Shown piece after piece: positions 27,520 through 36,781 of a stretch of 64,000 bases of DNA (positions are counted from its first letter, which is position 1; each line of letters opens with the position of its first letter). Both the position numbers and the translations under genes were made by a program. The DNA comes from Promethearchaeota archaeon. GTDB taxonomy: Archaea > Asgardarchaeota > Lokiarchaeia > Sigynarchaeales > SOKP01. The DNA lies in the NCBI GenBank assembly GCA_013375495.1, contig JABXKC010000001.1, positions 62,001-126,000 of the forward strand, read 5' to 3'. The notes beneath the pieces are model-generated. The model did not search any database. It was not told the origin of the DNA and saw nothing but the letters and a program-made list of their open reading frames with translations.

Positions 27520-28602
27520 ATGAAAGATTTCAAATTAAAAGATCTTGATATAATTAATGAATTAGATAAATTTGGCTCTCAATTGTCGGCTACACAAATT
27601 AGTCGTAATCTTAATATCCCAGCAAGGACAATCCGTTATAGACTGAATAAATTAAAGGAGAAAAATTTGTTAAATCCAGCATTTGTTTTTATGCATGAGC
27701 GTAAATTAGGATTGGGAGAAGAAATATTGATTTTGGAGGAAAATCACAAATCCCAATCTGATATTTTATCTATTTTGAATTCATCTCCAACATTCTATTG
27801 GCACGCTCATACATATGGAAAATATAATGGTTTTCTTGTGCATTCAATATTTGATCAATCAAATCCAGACGCAAACAATAGAATTATTTCGGAAATGGAA
27901 AAGAAAAACCTAGTAAAAGATCACGAGATTTTCCAAATGATTGATTATTATCATAAAAGTATGAATTATAAAAAATATATGCCAAGTTCAGGGTGGTTAA
28001 TGAATTGGGATGAGTGGTTTGATACTATTGATAACCAAGATGTGATTACTAAGATAAAGCAAACAGATCTAAGTAAAAGCTCACTTTTAGTAGATTTTGA
28101 TTATAAGGATATCATGTTATTACAACAACTTTCTATTGATGGAACCTCAACACTCCAGCAACTCGGAAATATTTTGAATTTATCTAAAACCCAAATAAGA
28201 AGAAGGATTATTAATCTAAAAAAGAAAAATATCATTAAAGTGGTTAAACCGATTTTTTCACCAATCCCCAAAGATCAAATGCTGTATCTTTATTGTTTTA
28301 TTGAGACAGGTAAATTTAAAGAGGAATTCATCAATCATATTTTTCAAATACCATTTTCATTTATGTTTATTTTTGAATCAGATAATCGGTTTTGTATAAG
28401 ATTGAATATTTCAAGGGGAGATATGATTTTTTTCATAAATGGCTTTGATTTATTAAAAAAATATATTGAATCATATTTTATACAATTCATTTTTGAAAAT
28501 CCAAATACAAGAAATCCTGAAATATATGAACTTTATGATAAGGATAGAAATAAATGGGAGATTGATATCGATCAGTTAATTTTAAAAATAAAAAAAAAGT
28601 AA
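27520..28602 (+). CDS. Lrp/AsnC-like transcription regulator with two HTH domains
   Basis: The 360-residue protein has an N-terminal winged helix (DLDIINELDKFGSQLSATQI then PARTIRYRLNKLKEKNLL) and a second one near residue 195 (IMLLQQLSIDGTSTLQQLG then SKTQIRRRIINLKKKNII). The remainder after each HTH resembles ligand-binding alpha/beta modules. It is transcribed divergently from the ThuA-like gene and convergently with acs, and lies between the two ACS copies. It probably senses a metabolite and controls the adjacent genes, and a repeat element in the divergent gap may be its site. Confidence 0.85.
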   Translation: MKDFKLKDLDIINELDKFGSQLSATQISRNLNIPARTIRYRLNKLKEKNLLNPAFVFMHERKLGLGEEILILEENHKSQSDILSILNSSPTFYWHAHTYGKYNGFLVHSIFDQSNPDANNRIISEMEKKNLVKDHEIFQMIDYYHKSMNYKKYMPSSGWLMNWDEWFDTIDNQDVITKIKQTDLSKSSLLVDFDYKDIMLLQQLSIDGTSTLQQLGNILNLSKTQIRRRIINLKKKNIIKVVKPIFSPIPKDQMLYLYCFIETGKFKEEFINHIFQIPFSFMFIFESDNRFCIRLNISRGDMIFFINGFDLLKKYIESYFIQFIFENPNTRNPEIYELYDKDRNKWEIDIDQLILKIKKK

Positions 28603-28616
28603 AATAAAAATAAAAT

Positions 28617-30599
28617 TTAACCTATTTCAATGTCCATTTTCCTACGTTCTTCAAGCAATACATCGACTACTGAAGGATCGGCTAAGGTAGTAACATTACC
28701 GATTTCAGTGCCCGAAGCTATGGCTTTCAAAATCCTGCGCATTATCTTACCGCTTCTCGTCTTTGGCAAAGCATCAGCAAATTGAATTACATCCGGCTGA
28801 AATACTGGTCCAATTTCTTGTCTAACGTGCATACGTATCTCTTTCGATAATTTTGCTGATTTTTCAATGCCTCCCATTAATGTTACGAACGCCCAAATAG
28901 CTTGCCCCTTTATCTTATGCGGAAAAGGTGCTACAGCAGCTTCTGCTACCTTTGGATGACTCACTATAGCAGATTCTACTTCCATTGTTCCTATGCGGTG
29001 TCCAGATACCTTAATAACATCGTCCAATCGTCCAAGGATCCAGTAATAGCCATCATCATCTCGTCGTGCTCCATCACCAGTGTAATAATATCCCGGATAT
29101 TTTTCGAGATAGGTAGATTTAAATCTCTCTGTATCCCCCCAAACATCACGTAACATACCCGGCCAACTTTGACCAATTGCGAAGTATCCACCTTCGTTTG
29201 CTTCGGTGATCTTGTCCCCTTCTAAATCAAAGATTACTGGTTTAATGCCGAGAAAAGGCATGCAACAGGATCCTGGTTTAGTAGGTGTTGCTGTTGCGAT
29301 TGGTGTCATAATAAATCCACCCGTTTCAGTTTGCCAGTATGTGTCTACTATAGGACATCGTTCCTTGCCAACAACCCTATGATACCAAGTCCATGCTTCT
29401 GGGTTTATTGGTTCTCCAACGGTTCCAAGAACTTTTAAGGAGCTTAAATCATGTTTGTTAACTGGATCGTCTCCATGTCTCATGAGAGCACGTATTGCGG
29501 TTGGAGCTGTATAAAATTGGTTAACTTTGTGACGTTCCACGATATCCCAGAATCTATCAACATCAGGATAGGTTGGTACGCTTTCAAACATTAAAGTTGT
29601 CGCGCCGTTTGCTAATGGACCATATACGATATAACTATGCCCGGTAATCCAACCTATATCTGCGGTACAATACCAAATTTCACCTTTTTTATAGTTGAAT
29701 ACGACTTTATGAGTAAAAGAAGTATGGAGAATATAACCCGCTGTTGTATGTTTAACTCCTTTAGGTTTTCCTGTAGTTCCGCTTGTATACAGGATAAACA
29801 ATGTATCTTCCGAATCCATTTGTTCGGGTTCGCATTCCTCACTCATGCCATCTATAAAATCGTGATACCAAATATCTTTATCGGTATGAGGAACATCGTT
29901 ACCTGATCGTTTAACGACAATAACATGCTCAATTGTGGGTACTTTATCCATTATTTTAACGACATCTGCCATTTTAGGATAAGTTTTGCCCCCTCTTAAG
30001 GTTTGGTCGCTTGTAAATAACAAACGAGAATCTGAGTCTTCAATTCTATCTTTCACAGCTTCTTTTGAGAAACCGCCAAAGACGATTGAGTGGATAACAC
30101 CAATTCGAGCACAAGCCAGCATAATTATAGCCAATTCAGGAATCATAGGTAACCAAATTGTAACGCGATCACCTTTTTTAAGCCCTTTACTCCTCATAGC
30201 GTTGGCCACCATACTCACTTCTTTTAAAAGTTCGTTGTAAGTAAATGTTCTTACTTGCTCGGGTTCATCCGCTTCCCATATAATAGCAACGCGGTCTCCA
30301 TTTCCTGCCTTTACATGCCTATCAATACAATTGTAAGCAACATTGAGTTTTCCACCTACAAACCACTTCCCAGGGAAGAGTTCAGATTTTTCCCATACTT
30401 TGTCGTAAGGTTTGAACCAATCGAGCGATTTAGCTTGTTCTCCCCAGAATCCTTCCATATCTTCAATGGATTGTTTGTATAGTTTTTTATATTCTTCCAT
30501 TGACATTCCAGTCTTAGCATAGTCAGGACTGAGTTCTACTGGATTGAATATCCGTGTTTCAGTTAATACACTTTCCATTTTTTTGTCTTTTTCTGACAT
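28617..30599 (-). CDS. acs: Acetyl-CoA synthetase, AMP-forming
   Basis: The 660-residue protein is a full-length ACS: N-terminal ACAS_N (WFKPYDKVWEKSELFPGKWF), the AMP-binding loop LYTSGTTGKPKG near residue 270, DTYWQTETGGFIMTP, YYTGDGARRDDDGYYWILGR, and A10 PKTRSGKIMRRILKAIASG near residue 615. It converts acetate, ATP and CoA to acetyl-CoA, AMP and pyrophosphate in the cytoplasm. The A10 lysine is the residue that GNAT (Pat-type) enzymes acetylate to shut ACS off in bacteria. A partial copy of its 3' end lies at 26344, and a GNAT fusion is divergent at 30902. Confidence 0.97.
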   Translation of the reverse strand: MSEKDKKMESVLTETRIFNPVELSPDYAKTGMSMEEYKKLYKQSIEDMEGFWGEQAKSLDWFKPYDKVWEKSELFPGKWFVGGKLNVAYNCIDRHVKAGNGDRVAIIWEADEPEQVRTFTYNELLKEVSMVANAMRSKGLKKGDRVTIWLPMIPELAIIMLACARIGVIHSIVFGGFSKEAVKDRIEDSDSRLLFTSDQTLRGGKTYPKMADVVKIMDKVPTIEHVIVVKRSGNDVPHTDKDIWYHDFIDGMSEECEPEQMDSEDTLFILYTSGTTGKPKGVKHTTAGYILHTSFTHKVVFNYKKGEIWYCTADIGWITGHSYIVYGPLANGATTLMFESVPTYPDVDRFWDIVERHKVNQFYTAPTAIRALMRHGDDPVNKHDLSSLKVLGTVGEPINPEAWTWYHRVVGKERCPIVDTYWQTETGGFIMTPIATATPTKPGSCCMPFLGIKPVIFDLEGDKITEANEGGYFAIGQSWPGMLRDVWGDTERFKSTYLEKYPGYYYTGDGARRDDDGYYWILGRLDDVIKVSGHRIGTMEVESAIVSHPKVAEAAVAPFPHKIKGQAIWAFVTLMGGIEKSAKLSKEIRMHVRQEIGPVFQPDVIQFADALPKTRSGKIMRRILKAIASGTEIGNVTTLADPSVVDVLLEERRKMDIEIG

Positions 30600-30901
30600 A
30601 TCTTTTCACTAATTTGAATTTCTTCTTTACTTGTGTTGTATTAGTTTCTTGATTAGAAAATATATCGAATTTAATTTAAACATTTTTTCTTTAATTTATT
30701 AAAATATAATAGATATGGTTTTTTCACCAACACCTTTAACATATTTATTTTTAAAATATAGAGATTAGTTTTATTTGAGAAGATTTTATAATTTCAAAAA
30801 TTTCAAATAATTAAAGGAAAAATATTAAAGATATATGAATTAACTATTTTTTGGGAATAAAGGAAATAATAGAATAAAACAAGAACCATGAGATGGCTTA
30901 A
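30600..30901. other. Divergent promoter region of acs and CoA-transferase/GNAT
   Basis: These 302 bp hold no ORF of note. They are very AT-rich. TATA-like sequences occur upstream of acs on the minus strand (about 30655-30680) and several on the plus strand. The closest plus-strand ribosome-site-like word is gagatgg at 30889-30895. Confidence 0.45.
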
Positions 30902-32800
30902 TTGGATTATTTAAATGGAGAATGGCGTAAAAAGTGGAAGGATAAAGAAATTACAGCTGAAATTGCAATTAATAAAATTATTCCGGGTAATAGAGTTTTC
31001 ATAGGCTCTGGATGCTCGGAACCGCAATTAATTACGTCAGAATTAATAAAACAATCAGAAAAGTTAATTGATACTGAAATACTTCACTTTTTAACTATTG
31101 GTCCTGAGAAGTATTTCACAGATAAAGCTGAGGACCTTTTTAGGCATAATGCTTTATTCATCGGAAAGACACTTCGCGAGGAAATCAATAAGGGACAAGC
31201 AGATTACACACCAATTTATGCCAGCGAGATTCCCTTACTATTTTTAACAGGCAGAAAACATATTGATGTTGCACTCATACAAGTAACTCCCCCAGATCCC
31301 TATGGGTTTTGCTCACTTGGTATTAATGTCGATATTGCTAAGCCATTAGCTCAATCGGCATATATAACTATTGTAGAGATAAATCCTCAAATGCCAAGAA
31401 CTTTAGGTAATAGTTTTATTCACATGAAAGAAATAGATTATTTTGTTATAAACGATGTTCCTTTATTAGAATTTCACTTTGATGAGCCAGATGAAATTGC
31501 AAAGAGAATAGGAAAAAATCTAGCAAACATAGTAGAAAATAAGTCCACGATTCATGTTGGTTTTGGCGACTTACCAAACGCAGTTTTAAGAGATTTAGGA
31601 AATAAAAAGGATTTAGGTATGCATTCTCACTATATCACTGACAATATAATCCCATTAATCGAAGAAGGAGTATTAACTAGTCGAAAAAAGAATTTCCATC
31701 CCGAAAAAATTATCACAAGTTTTGCATTAGGAACTAAAAAATTGTATGATTTTGTAAATAATAATCCCTATATAGAATTTTATCCCTCTGATTATGTATG
31801 TAATCCAAGATATATCGGAATGAACAAGAAAATGGTTTCGATAAATTCTGCTCGACAAATAGATCTAACCGGGCAAGTTAATGCAGCAACTGAGGGTTAT
31901 GGTTTTTATTCTGGAATTGGAGAGACTATAGATTTCATGAGAGGGGCTGCATTTTCTAAGGGAGGAAAACCGATTATAATTATGCCTTCTACATCTCGTG
32001 ATGGTAAAAAATCTCGGATTCTCCCTCATTTAGACGAAGGTGCGGGAATAATGCTGTCTCGAGGAGACGCACACTATGTAATAACAGAATGGGGGGTAGC
32101 TTATCTCCATGGAAAAACAATCCGAGAGAGGGTACTTGAACTTATATGCGTTGCTCATCCAGATTTTCGAAATTGGTTATTAGATGAGGCGAAAAAATTA
32201 AATTACATCTACTCAGACCAAATTTTACCGTGCGACGAGGAAGGAAGAATTTGTAGATATCCTTCAGAATATGAGACCATATCTACTCTACATGGGGGAG
32301 AGAAGGTTCAGATTCGCCCAGTTAAACCTACTGACGAACCGTTATTAAAGGAATTGTATTATTCTTTGAATGAAACAGATAGGTACTTAAGATTTTTTGA
32401 AGTAAGAAAAGAGTTTACCCATTCTAAGACACAAAACGAAGTAAATATAGATTATAACAACATATTCTCAATTGGAGCTTTTCTTGGTGAAATAGGAAGA
32501 GAAGAGATGATAGGGAACGCCACTTATTACTTGAATCCGCAACTAAATATGGGGGAATATAGCTTTTTGGTCAAGGAAAATTATCGCGGAAAAGGGTTGG
32601 GATCATTTCTATATCAACATTTAATCATCATTGCGAGAGAAAAGGGTATAAAAGGATTTTATGGAAATATACACATTCAAAATAAAAGTACAGTGCAAAT
32701 TATCAGAAAAGGTGGTTATACTAAAATTAAACCTCCAGAAGCTGGGGAAAAAGAACTTTTTTACGAAGTATTTTTCGATAAGGAACATTCGATTGATTAA
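30902..32800 (+). CDS. Acetyl-CoA hydrolase/transferase fused to a GNAT acetyltransferase
   Basis: The start is TTG at 30902 after gagatgg. Residues 1-455 belong to the 4-hydroxybutyrate/acetate CoA-transferase family (RVFIGSGCSEPQ, IQVTPPDPYGFCSLG, QIDLTGQVNAAT, GKPIIIMPSTS). Residues about 470-620 are a GNAT domain with the acetyl-CoA loop ENYRGKGLGSFLYQHL. The segment where family members carry the covalent Glu (LGxHTEM) reads LGMHSHYITDN, with His in its place, so transferase chemistry may be altered or lost. The gene is divergent from acs; such GNAT fusions are known in bacteria and archaea. It may process or sense acetyl-CoA and acetylate a target such as ACS. Confidence 0.9.
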   Translation: MDYLNGEWRKKWKDKEITAEIAINKIIPGNRVFIGSGCSEPQLITSELIKQSEKLIDTEILHFLTIGPEKYFTDKAEDLFRHNALFIGKTLREEINKGQADYTPIYASEIPLLFLTGRKHIDVALIQVTPPDPYGFCSLGINVDIAKPLAQSAYITIVEINPQMPRTLGNSFIHMKEIDYFVINDVPLLEFHFDEPDEIAKRIGKNLANIVENKSTIHVGFGDLPNAVLRDLGNKKDLGMHSHYITDNIIPLIEEGVLTSRKKNFHPEKIITSFALGTKKLYDFVNNNPYIEFYPSDYVCNPRYIGMNKKMVSINSARQIDLTGQVNAATEGYGFYSGIGETIDFMRGAAFSKGGKPIIIMPSTSRDGKKSRILPHLDEGAGIMLSRGDAHYVITEWGVAYLHGKTIRERVLELICVAHPDFRNWLLDEAKKLNYIYSDQILPCDEEGRICRYPSEYETISTLHGGEKVQIRPVKPTDEPLLKELYYSLNETDRYLRFFEVRKEFTHSKTQNEVNIDYNNIFSIGAFLGEIGREEMIGNATYYLNPQLNMGEYSFLVKENYRGKGLGSFLYQHLIIIAREKGIKGFYGNIHIQNKSTVQIIRKGGYTKIKPPEAGEKELFYEVFFDKEHSID

Positions 32801-32849
32801 AGAATCAAAATTTTTAACTAATCCTTTTCATTATAAAAACTACTATCTT

Positions 32850-33644
32850 ATGAAGTTTAAATATACAGATTATCACGTCCATACGAAATGGAGCTCAGAT
32901 ATACAAGAAAATGGTCCCGTCTTTGATGAATATATTGAAATAGCTGAACTAAATGAAATTAATATTTGCTTTCTTGAACATTATGAGCTTCACTACATTG
33001 AACGAGATAAAACGAATCCGTTTTACAACGATAAAATAGACGATTATCTGGAAGAAATTGACCAATTAAAAGAGAACTATAATATAATCCTTAGTGGACT
33101 TGAGGTTGAATATTATCGAGACAGGGAAAGTGAATTGATGGAATTTATGGATGATTATGGAAAAGATTTGGATTTTATAAGTGGTACAGTTCATGAATGG
33201 ATTTATAACTACCCAATAACTTCTAGAGCAAAATTGATACAATTATTAGAGAAGGTACAAATGAAACAAGTTATAGATGATTACTTTGAAACGAATAAAA
33301 TGATGATAGAATCAAAAATCTTTAAAAATGTATGTCATATAGATACTATCTATCGCTACATTAATGAAAATGACTTGGTACCTTTGAATGATTGTAATAT
33401 ATCTGATGAAAGAGTTTTAAATCTTGGAAGGTTATGTATCAAGAATAAAATACGCATTGAATATAATTTGTCAGGAGTAAGATTCCCTATCAAACGCTCG
33501 TTCCCTTCTAAGGAGGTTGCAAAGCAATTAAAGTTAGAAGGTGCTAAATTCTTCATTGGTTCTGATTCACATTCACTCGAATTTTTCGAAGAAACCATTC
33601 CCAAGTTAAAACAAGCTTATGAATTTTTAGGATTGACTAATTAA
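32850..33644 (+). CDS. PHP-domain phosphoesterase (HisK-like histidinol-phosphatase)
   Basis: I placed the start at ATG 32850 because the family motif begins right there: KYTDYHVHTKWSSDIQENG. The upstream extension in this frame only overlaps the GNAT gene. Metal-binding HVHTKWSSD at the start, FLEHYELHY, GLEVEYYRD, SGTVHEW and the closing FIGSDSHSLEFF complete the PHP active site. The protein (264 aa) is close to HisJ/HisK-type histidinol-phosphate phosphatases, but no other his genes are nearby, so the substrate may differ. Confidence 0.9.
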   Translation: MKFKYTDYHVHTKWSSDIQENGPVFDEYIEIAELNEINICFLEHYELHYIERDKTNPFYNDKIDDYLEEIDQLKENYNIILSGLEVEYYRDRESELMEFMDDYGKDLDFISGTVHEWIYNYPITSRAKLIQLLEKVQMKQVIDDYFETNKMMIESKIFKNVCHIDTIYRYINENDLVPLNDCNISDERVLNLGRLCIKNKIRIEYNLSGVRFPIKRSFPSKEVAKQLKLEGAKFFIGSDSHSLEFFEETIPKLKQAYEFLGLTN

Positions 33645-33659
33645 GTGAAGTAAAAAAAC

Positions 33660-34376
33660 ATGGAAACCAAAAAAATCTTTAACAAACTTGATACTTGGGA
33701 CCAGAAAATCATTTTAAAATACAACGGTTTTGGAGGAGATGCATTTACAGTATTTTTAAAAATATTATCATTTTTTGGTAGAGAGACAATCTGGATGTTA
33801 TTAATGGTTTATTATCTATTCGTTTTTTATGATCCATTGTTATACTCGTACATCACTTCAATTTTCTTACTTGGAGTCGTCATAATTGCTCCAATAAAAA
33901 AATACATGAATCGAGACAGACCTTTTGAATCCTTGGAAGAGATTAAGGTTCTCGAAAGAAAACCTACATCAAGGAGCTTTCCCTCTTGGCACGCTTATAA
34001 TGTCGTTTCTCAAGGATTATTATTAGCATTCTTGTTAAATTCATTGTTAATAACAATTATAGTTCTAATTTTTGCCGCAATAGTGTCATTTTCCAGAATT
34101 CAGATAGGAGTTCATTACCCGAGTGATGTAATTTTTGGATTTTTCATCGGATTTATAGGATTTATTTTAGCTATGACCATTGTTGCGCCTATTTTAATGA
34201 GAGTAATTGTATTTTTTGAGCTTGTTATTGGGGGTCAAATTCATTATCAGATAATTAATCCATTACTTCTAGAAAACATCCTTTATACGCTTCTAGTAAT
34301 CGGCTTGATATGTGTAATAATAGTTCTTGCTCTTAACAAAAGGATTAAAGAGGTTATTGGAAAGCAAGAAAAGTAA
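33660..34376 (+). CDS. PAP2-family membrane phosphatase
   Basis: The 238-residue protein contains the three lipid-phosphatase motifs: KKYMNRDRP, then SRSFPSWHA (Trp replaces the usual Gly of PSGH), and SRIQIGVHYPSDV. It has about six membrane helices. Family members dephosphorylate polyprenyl pyrophosphate or phosphatidate at the outer or inner membrane face. It starts 15 bp after the PHP gene and probably belongs to the same transcript, perhaps serving lipid-carrier recycling. Confidence 0.9.
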   Translation: METKKIFNKLDTWDQKIILKYNGFGGDAFTVFLKILSFFGRETIWMLLMVYYLFVFYDPLLYSYITSIFLLGVVIIAPIKKYMNRDRPFESLEEIKVLERKPTSRSFPSWHAYNVVSQGLLLAFLLNSLLITIIVLIFAAIVSFSRIQIGVHYPSDVIFGFFIGFIGFILAMTIVAPILMRVIVFFELVIGGQIHYQIINPLLLENILYTLLVIGLICVIIVLALNKRIKEVIGKQEK

Positions 34377-34386
34377 CAAAAAAGGT

Positions 34387-35637
34387 TTACAAGTTTAACT
34401 TTCGCTTCTTTTCAAATAGTTGTTTTAACTCATTTAGAACTGTTGTCCTAGAATCACCATGCTCTCCGGGTGCTGACATGTCATTAGGTGGAGTTAGGCC
34501 AATTGGCACTCCACTTTGAGCCATTTGAAATGCTCCACTTTCAATTGCCCGTAGTCTATTATCTAGTTCAGATAATTGTTTGGAAAGGCTTTCTGATAGC
34601 CGTATGACAGCGTTCATAGTTTCTTCTAAAGTTTTTCCTAAACCCTCAACTTTTTTTAAAGTTGGGCTTGTTAGAGAATCAGTAGATCTCATCACTTCCT
34701 TAATATATTTCGAAAACTCAGGTTCGTTAGTTATTAGGGAAAAAATTGAAGTCAAATAAGCCTCGTAATCGCAGTCATATGTAGTTAATAGTTGATTCAG
34801 ATTATCTTTTAGAAGCTCGATGTTCAGTAGCGTTTCGGGATCGCGTTTTAAATCGGGATCACATTTATGTATGTATATTAATACAAATGGTTCTTCTTCT
34901 AATGTCGATAAGATTTCTAAGATTTGTTCAAAATATTCAAATGATTCGGCATATCTCTCAGGATCCTGAACATCTATCACATAGATTAATAAATCTGTCT
35001 GTAGAAAATATTGTTCTGGTTTGTCAAAATATTTGCTCCGATACTGAGCTTGTCCGCCAAAATCCCATATATAAAGATCTATATCTGACCCTTCTGTTTC
35101 GATATGACGACGATCTACCCCCTTTGTCGGTTTTAAATTAGCTAAATCGTTAATACCTAACCGCCCTCCAAACTTACTCAAAATTGCTGTTTTTCCCGCA
35201 TTATCTAATCCTATTACAATTACCTTTTGGGCTGATTTTTGGAGAATCTCTCCCTCGTCGACCATATTGGTAATGATTGAGCTAATAAAAATTGCTTTCT
35301 TTATGGTTTTTTCAAATTCGGGATTCTCTGCTTTAATTGTAGTAACTTTTCTGTCAAACTCTTCCTGTAATTCAGTCACTTCTAGAGGATCTTTTGTTGT
35401 TCCAAAAATTTTTAAATTTTCAAATGGGTTTTCCCTATTTAATTTGGAAATTTCTTCAATTTTGGATATTTTTAGAAGGTCTTTTAAAATTTTAGTATCG
35501 TTTTTAGAAATAAATTTGTAAGAGTGAACGGGTAATTTTTTTATTTCCTCAATGGATTTAAATTTATCCTCTTTAGTTACTTTTGGATCGAGAAATTTCG
35601 AAAAGATACTTATAATATTTGCGATATCGGACGACAT
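34387..35637 (-). CDS. Arf-like GTPase with long N-terminal helical region and C-terminal coil
   Basis: A GTPase domain occupies about residues 138-320: G1 GLDNAGKTAI, a switch I PTKGVD, G3 WDFGGQAQYR and G4 IHKCDPD (His-Lys-Cys-Asp in place of NKxD). The DxGGQ form is that of Arf/Sar and Gtr/Rag relatives. It is preceded by ~135 residues of charged helix and followed by a coiled-coil-like SLSKQLSELDNRLRAIES near residue 345-365. There is no N-terminal myristoylation glycine or amphipathic helix of eukaryotic Arf. The extra regions may mediate dimerisation or recruitment. It is transcribed convergently with the PAP2 gene. Confidence 0.9.
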   Translation of the reverse strand: MSSDIANIISIFSKFLDPKVTKEDKFKSIEEIKKLPVHSYKFISKNDTKILKDLLKISKIEEISKLNRENPFENLKIFGTTKDPLEVTELQEEFDRKVTTIKAENPEFEKTIKKAIFISSIITNMVDEGEILQKSAQKVIVIGLDNAGKTAILSKFGGRLGINDLANLKPTKGVDRRHIETEGSDIDLYIWDFGGQAQYRSKYFDKPEQYFLQTDLLIYVIDVQDPERYAESFEYFEQILEILSTLEEEPFVLIYIHKCDPDLKRDPETLLNIELLKDNLNQLLTTYDCDYEAYLTSIFSLITNEPEFSKYIKEVMRSTDSLTSPTLKKVEGLGKTLEETMNAVIRLSESLSKQLSELDNRLRAIESGAFQMAQSGVPIGLTPPNDMSAPGEHGDSRTTVLNELKQLFEKKRKLNL

Positions 35638-35859
35638 TATGGTAACAATTTTTATTAATTTGTATTTATTAATTTAAGAGCTTTAAAAAAAATACTGATT
35701 ATTTACGAATCTTTTAAGATAATAGTTAAATAGACTAAGATTTAAATCTTCACTACCGCTATTAAATTAAATTGATTAAGATTTAAATATATAGTTTATT
35801 TTTAATACTATACTGAAATTGAATAATCCCAATATTTGCATTTAAGTTAAACAGTTGAT

Positions 35860-36774
35860 ATGCCATCAAGTTTTGAAGATAATGGATTTTTTGACGAGAA
35901 GGAAGAAGAAACTTGTTGTGACTCGCCTAAAATCAGTGAGGAAGATGGATATTATGTATGCTTGAACTGTGGTTCAGTTTACGGGAGAATTCTCGACGAT
36001 TCACCTCGTAGAGCTTTCACACAAGAAGAAATCCAAAAAAGGAAAAGCAACGAACGGGTTTATAGCCCTATTGGTCCGCGAACGATTATTAGAGGTAGTA
36101 GAGATGCACGAGGGACCTTATTAAGTCCAAAATATAAATCTAAATTTAACAGACTCGCTAAAATTCATAGATCCTTAACCACTTCTTTCGAGCGAAACTT
36201 ATGGATTGCTTTACCAAATTTGCAGCGCTTACAAAAAAGACTAGGCATCCCTGACACAGTTGCTGAGGACGCTCTAAGAATTTATACTCAAACTGTCAAA
36301 AAGAAGCTAACAATGGGAAGGAGTATCGATACTCTTCTTTCTGCTTCCATTTTTTGCGCTCTTAGAGTACACGGGATCCCAAGAACGGTAGAAGAAATTA
36401 CGAAAGTTGCTCAAATCCCCAAAAAAAAAGTAATTAAGAGTTATCGATTAATATTAATGGAAGTTTTACCAAATTTAAATTTAAAAGTCCAACATTTCGG
36501 GCCTATTCGCTATGTGGATAAATTTAACGACGAGCTAAAACTTTCAATGCAATGTAGAAATACTGCCGTTAAAATAATAGAAAACGCTCAAGAAAGTGGT
36601 TTTAATTCTGCAGGAAAAGACCCTAAAGGGATCGCTGCTGCAGCTATTTATATAGGCTCCAAAATATGTAGCGAAAACCGCACTCAGAAAGAAATTAGTA
36701 AATTAGCACGTGTTACTGAAGTCACCCTGAGAATGCGAGTAAAAGACCTTATGAAATATGCTAATATGGTATGA
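35860..36774 (+). CDS. tfb: Transcription initiation factor B (TFB) with divergent zinc ribbon
   Basis: Two cyclin-like repeats (about 105-200 and 205-300) and the B-linker stretch are intact, including GRSIDTLLSASIFCALRVHG and PKGIAAAAIYIGSKI. The N-terminal ribbon is unusual: the normal CPxCGS is EETCCDSPK, so the first Cys is displaced to sit next to the second, while the second knuckle CLNCGS is normal. TFB recruits RNA polymerase to TBP-bound promoters. This could be a paralogue with altered polymerase recruitment. The 220 bp upstream include TATA-like sequence, and the gene converges with the large TPR gene. Confidence 0.93.
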   Translation: MPSSFEDNGFFDEKEEETCCDSPKISEEDGYYVCLNCGSVYGRILDDSPRRAFTQEEIQKRKSNERVYSPIGPRTIIRGSRDARGTLLSPKYKSKFNRLAKIHRSLTTSFERNLWIALPNLQRLQKRLGIPDTVAEDALRIYTQTVKKKLTMGRSIDTLLSASIFCALRVHGIPRTVEEITKVAQIPKKKVIKSYRLILMEVLPNLNLKVQHFGPIRYVDKFNDELKLSMQCRNTAVKIIENAQESGFNSAGKDPKGIAAAAIYIGSKICSENRTQKEISKLARVTEVTLRMRVKDLMKYANMV

Positions 36775-36781
36775 AAACATT

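Noticed and set aside
32661..32849. N-terminal extension of the PHP protein
   Set aside because: It overlaps the GNAT coding sequence in another frame and shows no PHP features; the motif begins at ATG 32850.
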